Shown here one piece after another: positions 24,984 through 32,440 of a stretch of 64,000 bases of DNA (the stretch's first letter is position 1; the number at the start of each line of letters is the position of its first letter). The notes beneath the pieces were generated by a model. The model searched no databases and had not been told where the DNA came from. It saw only the letters and a program-made list of their open reading frames with translations. This stretch comes from Burkholderia sp. OK233 (GTDB taxonomy: Bacteria > Pseudomonadota > Gammaproteobacteria > Burkholderiales > Burkholderiaceae): assembly GCF_900230185.1 (NCBI RefSeq), contig NZ_OCSR01000002.1, positions 2,790,001 to 2,854,000 on the forward strand, in the 5' to 3' direction. The translations under genes and the position numbers were made by a program.

Positions 24984-25870
24984 AGAACGCGCCGACCGTC
25001 TTGTCCGTCTCGCATCGCACGACCTACCACTACTCCACGTATGTGGAGACCGCCCAGCATCTCGCGACGATCCGGCCGATCGCCTGTGCGTGGCAGCGCG
25101 TGGTCTCGCACAGCGAAAAGATCGAACCGGAGCCGTCGTATCAGACCAGCCGTATCGATGCATTCGGCAACGATGTCCTGTACTTCGCGCTGGACGCCCC
25201 GCACGAGCGCCTGCAACTCGTCAGCGAAACCACGGTGGCGCTTATGCCGCGCTGGACCGACCTCGACCCCGAAGAGACGCCGGAATGGGAAGACGTGGCG
25301 GACGGGTTGCGTTTTTGGGTGGGTGGCGAGTTCCGTCCTGAGGTGGAGTTCTGCTTTGCGTCGCCGAACATCGTGCCGCGGCCGTCGTTGCGCGCTTATG
25401 CGCTGCCGAGCTTTCCTCCCGGCATGCCGATCGTCGCGGGAGCGATCGATCTGATGCATCGGATTCACAAAGACTTCGCGTACAAACCCTCGGCGACGAT
25501 GTTCGACACGCCTGCCGAGCGCGCTTTCGAATTGAAGAGCGGGGTATGCCAGGACTTCGCGCAGGTGATGATCGGCTGTTTGCGCTCGCTGGGTTTGCCG
25601 GCGCGCTACGTGAGCGGTTATCTGCGCAACGATCCGCCGCCTGGGCAGCCGCGCCTGATCGGTGCGGATGCCTCGCATGCGTGGGTGTCCGTGTATTGCC
25701 CGGGGAGTGGCTGGATCGATCTCGACCCCACCAATGACGTGCTCGCCGACATGGATCACGTCACGCTCGCAATCGGCCGCGACTACAGCGACGTGTCCTT
25801 GCTGCGCGGGATGATCCTGGGGGGCGGGGCGCATCGGGTGGAAGTGGGCGTGACGGTGCTCGCGCTCTAA
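24980..25870 (+). CDS. transglutaminase-like cysteine amidase
   Basis: 296 residues. The N-terminal beta domain (SVSHRTTYHYSTYVETAQH) leads into a transglutaminase core with Cys190 (KSGVCQDFAQVM), His233 (ASHAWVSVY) and Asp249 (DLDPTND), again a full triad with the normal 16-residue His-Asp gap. The ATG overlaps the preceding stop (ATGA), so it is translationally coupled to the ATP-grasp/alpha-E gene. It lacks the DUF2126 extension of the first transglutaminase. In this conserved gene set it may remove or transfer what the ligase adds; the substrate is unknown. A terminator-like hairpin follows within 80 bp. Confidence 0.9.
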   Translation: MKNAPTVLSVSHRTTYHYSTYVETAQHLATIRPIACAWQRVVSHSEKIEPEPSYQTSRIDAFGNDVLYFALDAPHERLQLVSETTVALMPRWTDLDPEETPEWEDVADGLRFWVGGEFRPEVEFCFASPNIVPRPSLRAYALPSFPPGMPIVAGAIDLMHRIHKDFAYKPSATMFDTPAERAFELKSGVCQDFAQVMIGCLRSLGLPARYVSGYLRNDPPPGQPRLIGADASHAWVSVYCPGSGWIDLDPTNDVLADMDHVTLAIGRDYSDVSLLRGMILGGGAHRVEVGVTVLAL

Positions 25871-25947
25871 GCCCCCGCTTTTGCCGGATGCTTCTACTCG
25901 CTTTACCCCTTCAGCAAGCCGTTTTCCGGTCAGACGAATTCACTCGA

Positions 25948-25979
25948 CGTGCCGCGCGTCTGCTGCGGCACGCTCTTTT
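25948..25979 (+). terminator. probable terminator of the transglutaminase operon
   Basis: CGTGCCGC (25948-25955) pairs with GCGGCACG (25965-25972); the sequence CTCTTTTA follows. Stem, loop of nine and a short T-run fit an intrinsic terminator. Confidence 0.7.
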
Positions 25980-26010
25980 ATCCCACTTTCGGGGAAAACC
26001 CTCTCTCCTC

Positions 26011-26064
26011 ATTCCCATTCACCGGGAATCCAATTTTTGAATTCCGAGAATGTTCTGGCATTCT
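26011..26064. promoter_or_regulatory. paired inverted repeats before the IclR gene
   Basis: Two perfect dyads stand 33-86 bp before the GTG of the IclR gene: ATTCCC-N7-GGGAAT (26011-26029) and AGAATG-N6-CATTCT (26047-26064). ATTCCG also occurs at 26041-26046. They are candidate autoregulatory sites of the IclR protein; the region is AT-rich and must contain its promoter. Confidence 0.5.
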
Positions 26065-26096
26065 GATTCCGTTATTCATTGTGGGTAGTTTTCATC

Positions 26097-26846
26097 GTGA
26101 ACGCGGAACAGGGTGTGACAGGGGCTGAACGGGTGCTGCTGGTGCTGGCGGCACTCGCCAGTCACGGCAAGGCCATGTCGGTCAAGGATCTGCTCGCTGT
26201 CACCGGTCTCGCGCAAAGCACGCTCTACCGGCAAATCGCGCTGCTCAAGCGCTGGGGTTTCGTCGCTGAAAACGCGGGCCATTACGCGCCGGGTCCGATC
26301 AGCCTGCAACTCGCGCTTGGCTTCGACGTGAATTCGCTGCTCGTCGAAGCGAGCCGCGCGGAGATGCAGCAACTGGCGCGCGCTTCGCAGGAAAGCATCG
26401 GGTTGGTGGTCGCGGTCAAGCATCAGGTGATGTGCCTGGAAATGGTCGACAGCCAGCACTCATTGCGCTGCTCGTTCGAAAAAGGCCGCGCCGTGCCGCT
26501 GAAAGCCGGCGCTTCGGCGAAATCGCTGCTGGCGTTCATGGCCGACAAGGCGCGCACCGAAGTGCTCGATAGCGTGTTCGACAACGACCCCGCCGGCCGC
26601 GCCGCGATCGAAGCCGAACTCGAACAGATTCGCGCTCAGGGCTACGCCGTCAGCGACAGCGAAGTCGATCCGGGCGTGTGGGGCGTGAGCGCCCCGATAT
26701 TTCATCGTAGCGGACGCGGCGCCGGAAGCAGCGCGTCGATCACGCTGATGGCGCCATCTACGCGCGCCATCGGCCGGGAAAGCCAATTCATCGACGGGAC
26801 GCTACGTACGGCCCGCGCTATTTCCGAGCATATGCAAACCGACTGA
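26097..26846 (+). CDS. IclR-family regulator of the ABC transporter/hutG operon
   Basis: 249 residues. The winged HTH (about 7-60) reads GAERVLLVLAALASHGKAMS, VKDLLAVTGLAQSTLYRQIALLK; the ligand domain follows with GLVVAVKHQVMCLEMVD and the C-terminal VSAPIFHR...SITLMAP pattern of the family. It has Met/Val at the start depending on choice: GTG 26097 gives MNAEQGVTGAERV, whereas a TTG at 26079 adds six hydrophobic residues. It lies 82 bp upstream of the substrate-binding protein gene on the same strand, so it probably controls that operon and may be cotranscribed with it. Confidence 0.85.
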   Translation: MNAEQGVTGAERVLLVLAALASHGKAMSVKDLLAVTGLAQSTLYRQIALLKRWGFVAENAGHYAPGPISLQLALGFDVNSLLVEASRAEMQQLARASQESIGLVVAVKHQVMCLEMVDSQHSLRCSFEKGRAVPLKAGASAKSLLAFMADKARTEVLDSVFDNDPAGRAAIEAELEQIRAQGYAVSDSEVDPGVWGVSAPIFHRSGRGAGSSASITLMAPSTRAIGRESQFIDGTLRTARAISEHMQTD

Positions 26847-26886
26847 TCGGGCAGGGCCGCTCGCGGCCGCATTCGATCTGGATACC

Positions 26887-26913
26887 GAACGAACTGAACG
26901 AACTGAACGAACC
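26887..26913 (+). repeat. three tandem copies of a 9-bp unit
   Basis: GAACGAACT, GAACGAACT, GAACGAACC in direct tandem between the IclR stop and the transporter ribosome site (GGAG at 26918-26921). It could be a slippage-prone repeat or a protein site with 9-bp phasing. Confidence 0.75.
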
Positions 26914-26928
26914 ACCAGGAGCCCTCCC

Positions 26929-27684
26929 ATGAAACTGAATCGACTGTTGTCCCTCGCATGCGTCACGTTTGCGGTGACGTTTGCCGGCTTTTCCGGCGCG
27001 GCGTCCGCACAAACGCCGGACGTGCTGAACGTCGCCACCGACGCGACCTTCCCGCCGATGGAATACACCGAAAACGGCGCGCGCACCGGCTTCGACGTCG
27101 ACATGATGAATGCGCTCGCGAAAGCCATGGGCAAGCGCGTGCAATGGACCGATATCGACTTCAAGGGTCTGGTTCCGGGCCTGATCGCGCATCGTTTCGA
27201 CGTGGCGATCTCCGGCATCTACATCACCGACGAACGCGCGAAAGTGATCGATTTCACCGATTCGTATTACGCTGGCGGCCTCGTCGTGCTGGTGAAAGAC
27301 GGTTCGCCGATCAAATCGGTGGCGGATCTGAACGGCAAGAAAGTCTCGGTCCAGGTCGGCACGAAGTCGGTCAACTTCCTGCGCGATAACTTCCCGCAAA
27401 TCAATCGCGTCGAAGTCGAAAAGAATCAGGAAATGTTCGACCTGGTGGGTATCGGCCGTGCCGATGCCGCGGTGACCGGTAAGCCCGCTGCCTATCAGTT
27501 TGCGAAGACCCGTGGCGGCTTCCACGTGCTCGACAAGCCGTTGACGACCGAAGCCTACGGCATCGCCGTACGCAAGGACGAGCCGCAACTGAAGGCGGCA
27601 TTCAACACCGCGCTGGCAAAGATCAAGGCGGACGGCACGTACGCGGCGATCGTCCACAAGTGGTTCGGCGCCACCGCGCAATAA
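26929..27684 (+). CDS. polar amino-acid ABC transporter substrate-binding protein
   Basis: 251 residues, SBP_bac_3 type. The signal peptide covers residues 1-26 (ending SGAASA, cut before QTPDV). Family markers: VATDATFPPMEYTENGARTGFDVDMMNAL, the DIDFKGLVPGLIAHRFDVAISGI segment and VGTKSVNFL. It captures a small amino acid in the periplasm for the permease and ATPase that follow. Because the same operon ends in formimidoylglutamase, histidine or a histidine breakdown intermediate is a plausible ligand; this is inference from position. Confidence 0.92.
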   Translation: MKLNRLLSLACVTFAVTFAGFSGAASAQTPDVLNVATDATFPPMEYTENGARTGFDVDMMNALAKAMGKRVQWTDIDFKGLVPGLIAHRFDVAISGIYITDERAKVIDFTDSYYAGGLVVLVKDGSPIKSVADLNGKKVSVQVGTKSVNFLRDNFPQINRVEVEKNQEMFDLVGIGRADAAVTGKPAAYQFAKTRGGFHVLDKPLTTEAYGIAVRKDEPQLKAAFNTALAKIKADGTYAAIVHKWFGATAQ

Positions 27685-27701
27685 CCCGCTGAGCAGAGAT
27701 A

Positions 27702-28370
27702 ATGGAACTCGATTTTTCACCGGTGATTGCCGGCTTTCCGGACATCATGCATGGCGCGGTGGTGACGGTCGAAGTGACCGCTGCCGCCCTTGCGCTGAGC
27801 TGCGTATTGGGCCTGTTGATCGGTATCGGCCGGCTCACGCCGAAGCGGCGCATCGTGTACGGTTTTTGCACGGCGTACCTCACGTTTTTCCGCGGCACGC
27901 CGTTGCTCGTGCAACTTTTCCTGCTGTTCTTCGGCTTGCCGCAATTCGGCATTCTGTTGCCGGCTTTCGTGTGCGGGATGCTGGGGCTCGGCTTGTATTC
28001 GGCGGCTTATGTGTCGGAGATCGTGCGCGGTGCGATTCAGTCGGTGGATCGCGGGCAGATGGAAGCGGCGCGTTCGATCGGCATGTCGTCGGGTCAGGCC
28101 ATGCGCGCAATCATTCTGCCGCAGGCGATCGTGCGGATGATCCCACCGCTCGGCAATGAGTTCATCGCGTTGATCAAGAACTCGGCGCTGGTGTCGCTGC
28201 TGACGATCGACGATCTGATGCATGAAGGCCAGAAGATCATCAGCGTGTCGTACCGTTCGCTCGAAGTGTATCTGGCCATCGCGCTGGTGTATCTGGTGTT
28301 GACGCAGGTGACGAATTACGCGCTGCATCGTGTGGAGCGCCGCTTGCGTGCAGGAGGGATGGTGCAATGA
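27702..28370 (+). CDS. amino-acid ABC transporter permease
   Basis: 222 residues of HisM/GlnP type with about five hydrophobic segments, a FFRGTPLLVQLFLLFFGLP region near residue 63 and the EAA loop EAARSIGMSSGQAMRAIILPQA at about 127-148 that docks with the ATPase. Only one permease gene is present, so it should act as a homodimer. It lies 17 bp after the binding-protein gene and overlaps the ATPase gene by 4 bp. Confidence 0.93.
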   Translation: MELDFSPVIAGFPDIMHGAVVTVEVTAAALALSCVLGLLIGIGRLTPKRRIVYGFCTAYLTFFRGTPLLVQLFLLFFGLPQFGILLPAFVCGMLGLGLYSAAYVSEIVRGAIQSVDRGQMEAARSIGMSSGQAMRAIILPQAIVRMIPPLGNEFIALIKNSALVSLLTIDDLMHEGQKIISVSYRSLEVYLAIALVYLVLTQVTNYALHRVERRLRAGGMVQ

Positions 28371-29143
28371 ATACCGTAGCCAAAGTAGATCAACCTATCG
28401 TCAGCATTCGTGGGCTGACCAAATCGTTCGGTTCGCACACCGTGCTTAACGGCATCGACTTCGATATTCAGCCGCAGCAGGTGGTGGTCGTGATCGGGCC
28501 GAGCGGCTCGGGCAAGAGTACTTTCTTGCGTTGCTGCAACGGGCTTGAAGAGGCCGAAGGCGGCACGATCGATATCTGCGGACATCGGCTGGTCGATCAT
28601 GGGGCGATGCTCAAGGAGCGCTCGCTGAATGCGTTGCGCACCGAAGTGGGCATGGTATTTCAGTCGTTCAATCTGTTTCCGCATCTGTCGGTGCTGCATA
28701 ACATCGCGGTTGGTCCGCGGATGTTGCGTGGCGCCAGCAAGGCCGAAGCCGAAGCGGCTGCCACCGCGTTGCTGGAAAAAGTCGGTCTGGCTCACAAGGC
28801 GCACGTGATGCCGGCAAGTCTGTCGGGCGGTCAGAAGCAGCGCGTTGCCATTGCTCGCGCGTTGGCGATGCAGCCGCGCGTGATGTTGTTCGACGAGCCC
28901 ACTTCCGCGCTCGATCCCGAACTGGTCGGCGAAGTGCTGCAAGTGATGAAACTGCTCGCGAGCGAAGGTATGACGATGGTCGTCGTCACGCACGAAATGG
29001 GTTTCGCGAAGGAGGTCGCCGACGTAGTGGTGGTGATGGACGGTGGCGTGATCGTCGAGGCGGGGCCGCCTGCTGAGATTTTCTCGGCGCCGTCGCAGCC
29101 GCGCACGCGAGCCTTTCTGCAGGCGGTGTTGTCGCGCGCATGA
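28367..29143 (+). CDS. amino-acid ABC transporter ATP-binding protein
   Basis: 258 residues. Walker A GPSGSGKST (about 40-48), Q-loop VFQSFNLFPH, signature LSGGQKQRVAIARALA, Walker B VMLFDEPTSALDPE and switch His in VVTHEMGFAKEV are all intact. The group is the HisP/GlnQ type of polar amino-acid importers. The start overlaps the permease stop and its own stop overlaps the hutG start, both as ATGA, so permease, ATPase and hutG are tightly coupled. Confidence 0.95.
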   Translation: MNTVAKVDQPIVSIRGLTKSFGSHTVLNGIDFDIQPQQVVVVIGPSGSGKSTFLRCCNGLEEAEGGTIDICGHRLVDHGAMLKERSLNALRTEVGMVFQSFNLFPHLSVLHNIAVGPRMLRGASKAEAEAAATALLEKVGLAHKAHVMPASLSGGQKQRVAIARALAMQPRVMLFDEPTSALDPELVGEVLQVMKLLASEGMTMVVVTHEMGFAKEVADVVVVMDGGVIVEAGPPAEIFSAPSQPRTRAFLQAVLSRA

Positions 29144-30132
29144 GAGTTCCATTCGACGACAAGGTGTGGAGCGGCCGTTCCGACGAGGGTGAACCCGGCG
29201 ACACCCGGCGTATTTTCAATCAGGTGGTGCCGTTCGGCGGCGCGCGGCGGCGTGAGGATGTTTTACGCGCCGCGCCGTGCGTTGAAAGCGATGCGACGGT
29301 GATCGTCGGCTTTGGTTCCGACGAAGGCGTGCGGCGCAATCAGGGGCGCGTTGGCGCGGCGCATGCGCCAAAAGAGTTGCGCCGTGTGCTGGCCGGTCTG
29401 CCGGCGAAAACGTCGACGGCGACGCTCGCCGATGCGGGCGACGTGGTGTGCGATGACGGCGACCTCGAAGGCGCGCAGGCGGAACTCGCGAACGTAGTGA
29501 GCGACGTGCTCGCGAGTGGCGGCCGGCCGTTGGTGTTCGGCGGCGGTCACGAGGTTGCGTGGGGAACGTATAGCGGTTTGCGCTTGCATCAGGAGCGCGT
29601 GGATGGGGCAACTTCAGCCACAACCCGCAAGCTACTCATCATCAACTTCGACGCCCACTTCGATCTGCGTCAGAAGCGGCCGGCTAATTCAGGCACGCCG
29701 TTCGATCAGATTGCGAACGACTGCGCTGGGCGGGGCGTGCCGTTCAACTACGCCTGCTTCGGTGTCAGCGATCTGGGCAACACCGCTTCGCTGTTCGCGC
29801 ATGCAGCGGAACTCGGCGTGCGCTACGTGCTCGACGTCGACATGCAGGAACCGCAATTGCCGCAGCGTCTGGACGACCTTCAGCAATTGCTGGATTCAGC
29901 GGACGACGTCTACCTGACTATCGATCTCGACGTGCTCCCGGCCGCTACCGCGCCGGGCGTATCGGCGCCTGCCGCATTGGGCGTGCCCTTGTCGGTGGTC
30001 GAATCGATGGTGCAGCGCGTGCGTGCGTCGGGCAAGCTGCGCGCGGCGGATATTGCGGAGTACAACCCGTCGCTCGATCAGGATAAGCGCACGGCGAGGG
30101 CGGCGGCGAGGTTGGCGTATCGGTTGCTTTAG
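29140..30132 (+). CDS. hutG: formimidoylglutamase (HutG), arginase family
   Basis: 330 residues. The manganese-binding signatures of the arginase/agmatinase family are present in order: GGGHEVAWG, NFDAHFDLR and TIDLDVLP. Overall sequence (KVWSGRSDEGE near the N-terminus, IIGFGSDEGVRRNQGR-type segment, SGTPFDQI) points to HutG, which converts N-formimidoyl-glutamate to glutamate and formamide at the end of histidine degradation. It is coupled by a 4-bp overlap to an amino-acid ABC transporter, but hutH, hutU and hutI are not in the window. The orphan position suggests uptake and hydrolysis of formimidoyl-glutamate itself, or a hut set split across the genome. Confidence 0.88.
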   Translation: MRVPFDDKVWSGRSDEGEPGDTRRIFNQVVPFGGARRREDVLRAAPCVESDATVIVGFGSDEGVRRNQGRVGAAHAPKELRRVLAGLPAKTSTATLADAGDVVCDDGDLEGAQAELANVVSDVLASGGRPLVFGGGHEVAWGTYSGLRLHQERVDGATSATTRKLLIINFDAHFDLRQKRPANSGTPFDQIANDCAGRGVPFNYACFGVSDLGNTASLFAHAAELGVRYVLDVDMQEPQLPQRLDDLQQLLDSADDVYLTIDLDVLPAATAPGVSAPAALGVPLSVVESMVQRVRASGKLRAADIAEYNPSLDQDKRTARAAARLAYRLL

Positions 30133-30139
30133 CGCACCC

Positions 30140-30280
30140 TTACTCCAGGAGCACCCCAATCGACGGGAACGGATTCACCTTGCCCGCATAGTTCGCCGGA
30201 TCGTAGTAGGTCATGCCCGGCTGATTCGTCCCTTTCAGCAGCAGACCATAAGCCGGCCGGTCGAACCCTGCGGGGTATCT
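30140..30280 (-). pseudogene. possible C-terminal gene remnant
   Basis: About 46 codons with strong coding character on the minus strand (RYPAGFDRPAYGLLLKG, TYYDPANYAGKVNPFPSIG, ending VLLE and a stop) but no proper start or upstream domain. The marR promoter cuts it off at its 5' end. It looks like the tail of a larger enzyme removed by an old rearrangement. I cannot name the parent family. Confidence 0.35.
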
Positions 30281-30297
30281 TTTGAGCGAAAGTGATC

Positions 30298-30326
30298 TTG
30301 ACATAGTGCGTATGCACATATACACT
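30298..30326 (+). promoter_or_regulatory. sigma70 promoter with MarR operator filling the spacer
   Basis: TTGACA (30298-30303) and TACACT (30321-30326) are separated by exactly 17 bp, of which 16 (30305-30320, AGTGCGTATGCACATA) are the MarR operator. The -10 ends seven bases before ATG 30334, and no Shine-Dalgarno exists, so the marR message is probably leaderless. A bound repressor would fully cover the promoter. Confidence 0.78.
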
Positions 30327-30333
30327 GCGCAGC

Positions 30334-30756
30334 ATGACCCGTCCTCTCTCTTACGACGAATGCAACTGTTTCGCGCTGCGCCAGGCGGCCCGGCACGTCA
30401 CGCAAATCTACGAACGCCATCTCGGCGAGGTAGGGCTGACGGCTGCGCAGTTCACGATTCTAGCCAAGCTCGCGCGCACGCCGAACCTGCCGATGGTGGA
30501 CCTCGCGGACACCATGGTCATGGAGCGCACCACGCTGGTCCGCGCCATGAAACCGTTGCAGCGCGACGGGCTGGTGGTTGCCGAATCGGCGGAGCATGAC
30601 GGCCGCACGTTTCTGTTCAGTCTCACGGAGAAGGGCGAAACGACCTTCGATCAGGCGGCAATCGCATGGCGTGCCGCGCAGGACGAATTCGAGGAGAAGT
30701 TCGGCCACGCACGTGCCAAGGCGCTGCGCTCCGAACTGTTCGGCATCACCGGATAA
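30334..30756 (+). CDS. MarR-family repressor 1
   Basis: 140 residues. The winged helix is clear: FTILAKLARTPNLPMVDLADTM, recognition helix MERTTLVRAMKPLQRDGLVV and wing ESAEHDGRTFLFSLTEKGE. It begins YDECNCFALRQAARHVTQIY, a beginning shared with the next gene, so the two are tandem paralogues. It reads from the promoter at 30298-30326 and probably represses it. The efflux pump genes downstream are the natural targets. Cys residues 10 and 12 (CNC) near the N-terminus could sense oxidation, but this is only a suggestion. Confidence 0.92.
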   Translation: MTRPLSYDECNCFALRQAARHVTQIYERHLGEVGLTAAQFTILAKLARTPNLPMVDLADTMVMERTTLVRAMKPLQRDGLVVAESAEHDGRTFLFSLTEKGETTFDQAAIAWRAAQDEFEEKFGHARAKALRSELFGITG

Positions 30757-30800
30757 ACAAGGCGTATCAGCTCGTTCCGACGAGCTTTTTTACGCTTGAT

Positions 30801-30816
30801 TATGTGCATACGCACT
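30801..30816 (+). promoter_or_regulatory. MarR operator, second copy
   Basis: TATGTGCATACGCACT, exactly the reverse complement of the operator at 30305-30320 (16 of 16), 20 bp before the second marR gene. It places the second regulator under the same control. Confidence 0.75.
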
Positions 30817-30836
30817 CACGAAAAGGAAGCGTAGTG

Positions 30837-31259
30837 ATGGACGGGCTCTTCGACGACGACTGTTTTGCGATCCGCCAGGCTGCACGCTATGTGTCGCAGA
30901 TTTACGACCGTCACCTTGAGAATGTCGGTCTCACCATCACGCAGTTTTCGCTGATGGGGCGCCTGAAGCGCGTGGGTCCGATGACCATGAAGCAACTGGC
31001 GGAGGCCATGCGCATGCAGCGCACCACGCTGGTCCGCACGATCCAGCCGCTGCGGCGTAACGGACTGGTGTCGAGCGAGACGCTTGGGGCGGATGTGCGG
31101 GCGTTGTCGATCGCATTGACGGCCGCAGGCGAGGAGCGTTTGCAAGCCGGGCGCAAGCACTGGCATGCGGCGCAAGCCGAATTCGAAGATCGCTTCGGCG
31201 AGCAGCGCGCGGCGGCATTGCGTACTGAATTGTTCGCCATCACAAAAGACCCCGTTTGA
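30837..31259 (+). CDS. MarR-family repressor 2
   Basis: 140 residues, paralogue of the preceding gene: DDDCFAIRQAARYVSQIYDRHL at the start, recognition helix MQRTTLVRTIQPLRRNGLVS and wing ETLGADVRALSIALTAAGE. AAGGAAG lies seven bases before ATG 30837; the longer frame from 30666 would overlap the first repressor. An operator copy sits just upstream. Two related repressors before one pump could respond to different inducers or form heterodimers; the wing residues differ enough for separate ligand response. Confidence 0.9.
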   Translation: MDGLFDDDCFAIRQAARYVSQIYDRHLENVGLTITQFSLMGRLKRVGPMTMKQLAEAMRMQRTTLVRTIQPLRRNGLVSSETLGADVRALSIALTAAGEERLQAGRKHWHAAQAEFEDRFGEQRAAALRTELFAITKDPV

Positions 31260-31321
31260 ATCTGCCCCGCGTGAAGCGGGTCAAGCCGGCGCAGCGTAAC
31301 GCGCTTATTTCAAGCCTAACG

Positions 31322-31337
31322 AGTGCATACACACATA
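31322..31337 (+). promoter_or_regulatory. MarR operator, third copy, before the efflux genes
   Basis: AGTGCATACACACATA matches the first operator in 13 of 16 positions in the same orientation. It lies 9 bp before the membrane-fusion-protein start, where binding would block transcription start or ribosome entry of the pump operon. Confidence 0.68.
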
Positions 31338-31345
31338 CGACCATC

Positions 31346-32434
31346 ATGTCCACTACACCCTCGACTATTGCTCCGCCCAGCGCGGCGAACGCCGCCAAAT
31401 CGGCACGTCGCATTCCGTGGATGCTGCTCGCGGTCATCACCGTGCTTGCGGTGCTGGCACTTGCGGCGTCGTACTGGTTCTTCGTCGGCCGCTTTGTCGA
31501 AACGACGGACGATGCGTACGTCGGCGGTGATGTGACCGTGATGTCGCCGAAAGTGAACGGCTTCGTCACGGACGTGCTGGTGCGGGACAACCAGTTCGTC
31601 CATGCGGATCAGGTGTTGATCCGGCTCGATGCACGCGATTACGACGCTCGCCTTGCGCAGGCGAGTGCGGAAGTCGAAAGTGCGCAGGCGGCTGTCACCG
31701 AGTTGCAGGCGAAGAAGTCCCTGCAGCTTGCCACGATCAACGAGCAGGTCGCCGAAGTTCGCGCGTCCGGCGCCGAGTTGACGCGCAGCACTGCCGACCA
31801 GACGCGCTATCGCGAACTGGTGAAGGACGATGCGGTATCGAACCAGGTCGTGGAACGCGCGGACGCCGATCTGACCAAGGCGCATGCCGCGGTTGACCGC
31901 AGCAGCGCGGCCTTGATCGCGGCGCAACGGCAGATCGCCGTGCTCGACGCGCAGATCGGCGACGCCGAGGCGCGCATCGCCACTGCGCAGGCGGCGCAAC
32001 GGGTCGCGGCATTGAATGTGGAGTACACCACGATTCGCTCGCCGATCGACGGTTACGTCGGCAATCGCACCGCGCGCGTCGGCTTGCTGGCGAACATTGG
32101 CGTGTCGCTGCTGACCGTGGTGCCGTCGAGCGGACTGTGGATCGACGCCAACTTCAAGGAAGACCAGTTGAAGAAGATGCATGTCGGCGACGGTGTCGAC
32201 GTCGATCTCGATGCGTCGAGCAAGCGGATTCACGGCGTGGTTGAGAGTCTCGCGCCGGCGACCGGCGCGACCTTCAGCGTGCTGCCGGCAGAAAACGCGA
32301 CCGGCAACTTTACGAAGATCGTGCAGCGGGTGCCGGTGCGCGTGCGTCTCGAGGTACCGAAGGAAATGCAAGGCGTGCTGCGCCCGGGCCTATCGGCGAC
32401 GGTGAAAGTGCACCTCGACGCTGCTCACGGTTAA
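31346..32434 (+). CDS. HlyD/EmrA-type membrane fusion protein
   Basis: 362 residues. One N-terminal membrane helix (about 25-48, IPWMLLAVITVLAVLALAAS) leads to the biotinyl-lipoyl-like half domain (DDAYVGGDVTVMSPKVNGFV), a long coiled-coil hairpin (about 90-210) and the returning lipoyl and beta-barrel segments (YTTIRSPIDGYVGNRTARVG). It should span the periplasm between the EmrB-type pump and the NodT-type outer-membrane channel encoded next. ATG 31346 is used; no Shine-Dalgarno is visible and a MarR operator lies just upstream. It drives efflux of hydrophobic drugs or aromatic acids. Confidence 0.92.
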   Translation: MSTTPSTIAPPSAANAAKSARRIPWMLLAVITVLAVLALAASYWFFVGRFVETTDDAYVGGDVTVMSPKVNGFVTDVLVRDNQFVHADQVLIRLDARDYDARLAQASAEVESAQAAVTELQAKKSLQLATINEQVAEVRASGAELTRSTADQTRYRELVKDDAVSNQVVERADADLTKAHAAVDRSSAALIAAQRQIAVLDAQIGDAEARIATAQAAQRVAALNVEYTTIRSPIDGYVGNRTARVGLLANIGVSLLTVVPSSGLWIDANFKEDQLKKMHVGDGVDVDLDASSKRIHGVVESLAPATGATFSVLPAENATGNFTKIVQRVPVRVRLEVPKEMQGVLRPGLSATVKVHLDAAHG

Positions 32435-32440
32435 ACGATC

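Noticed and set aside
30666..30836. Upstream extension of the second MarR gene
   Set aside because: It overlaps the first MarR gene and the operator; AAGGAAG is correctly placed for ATG 30837.
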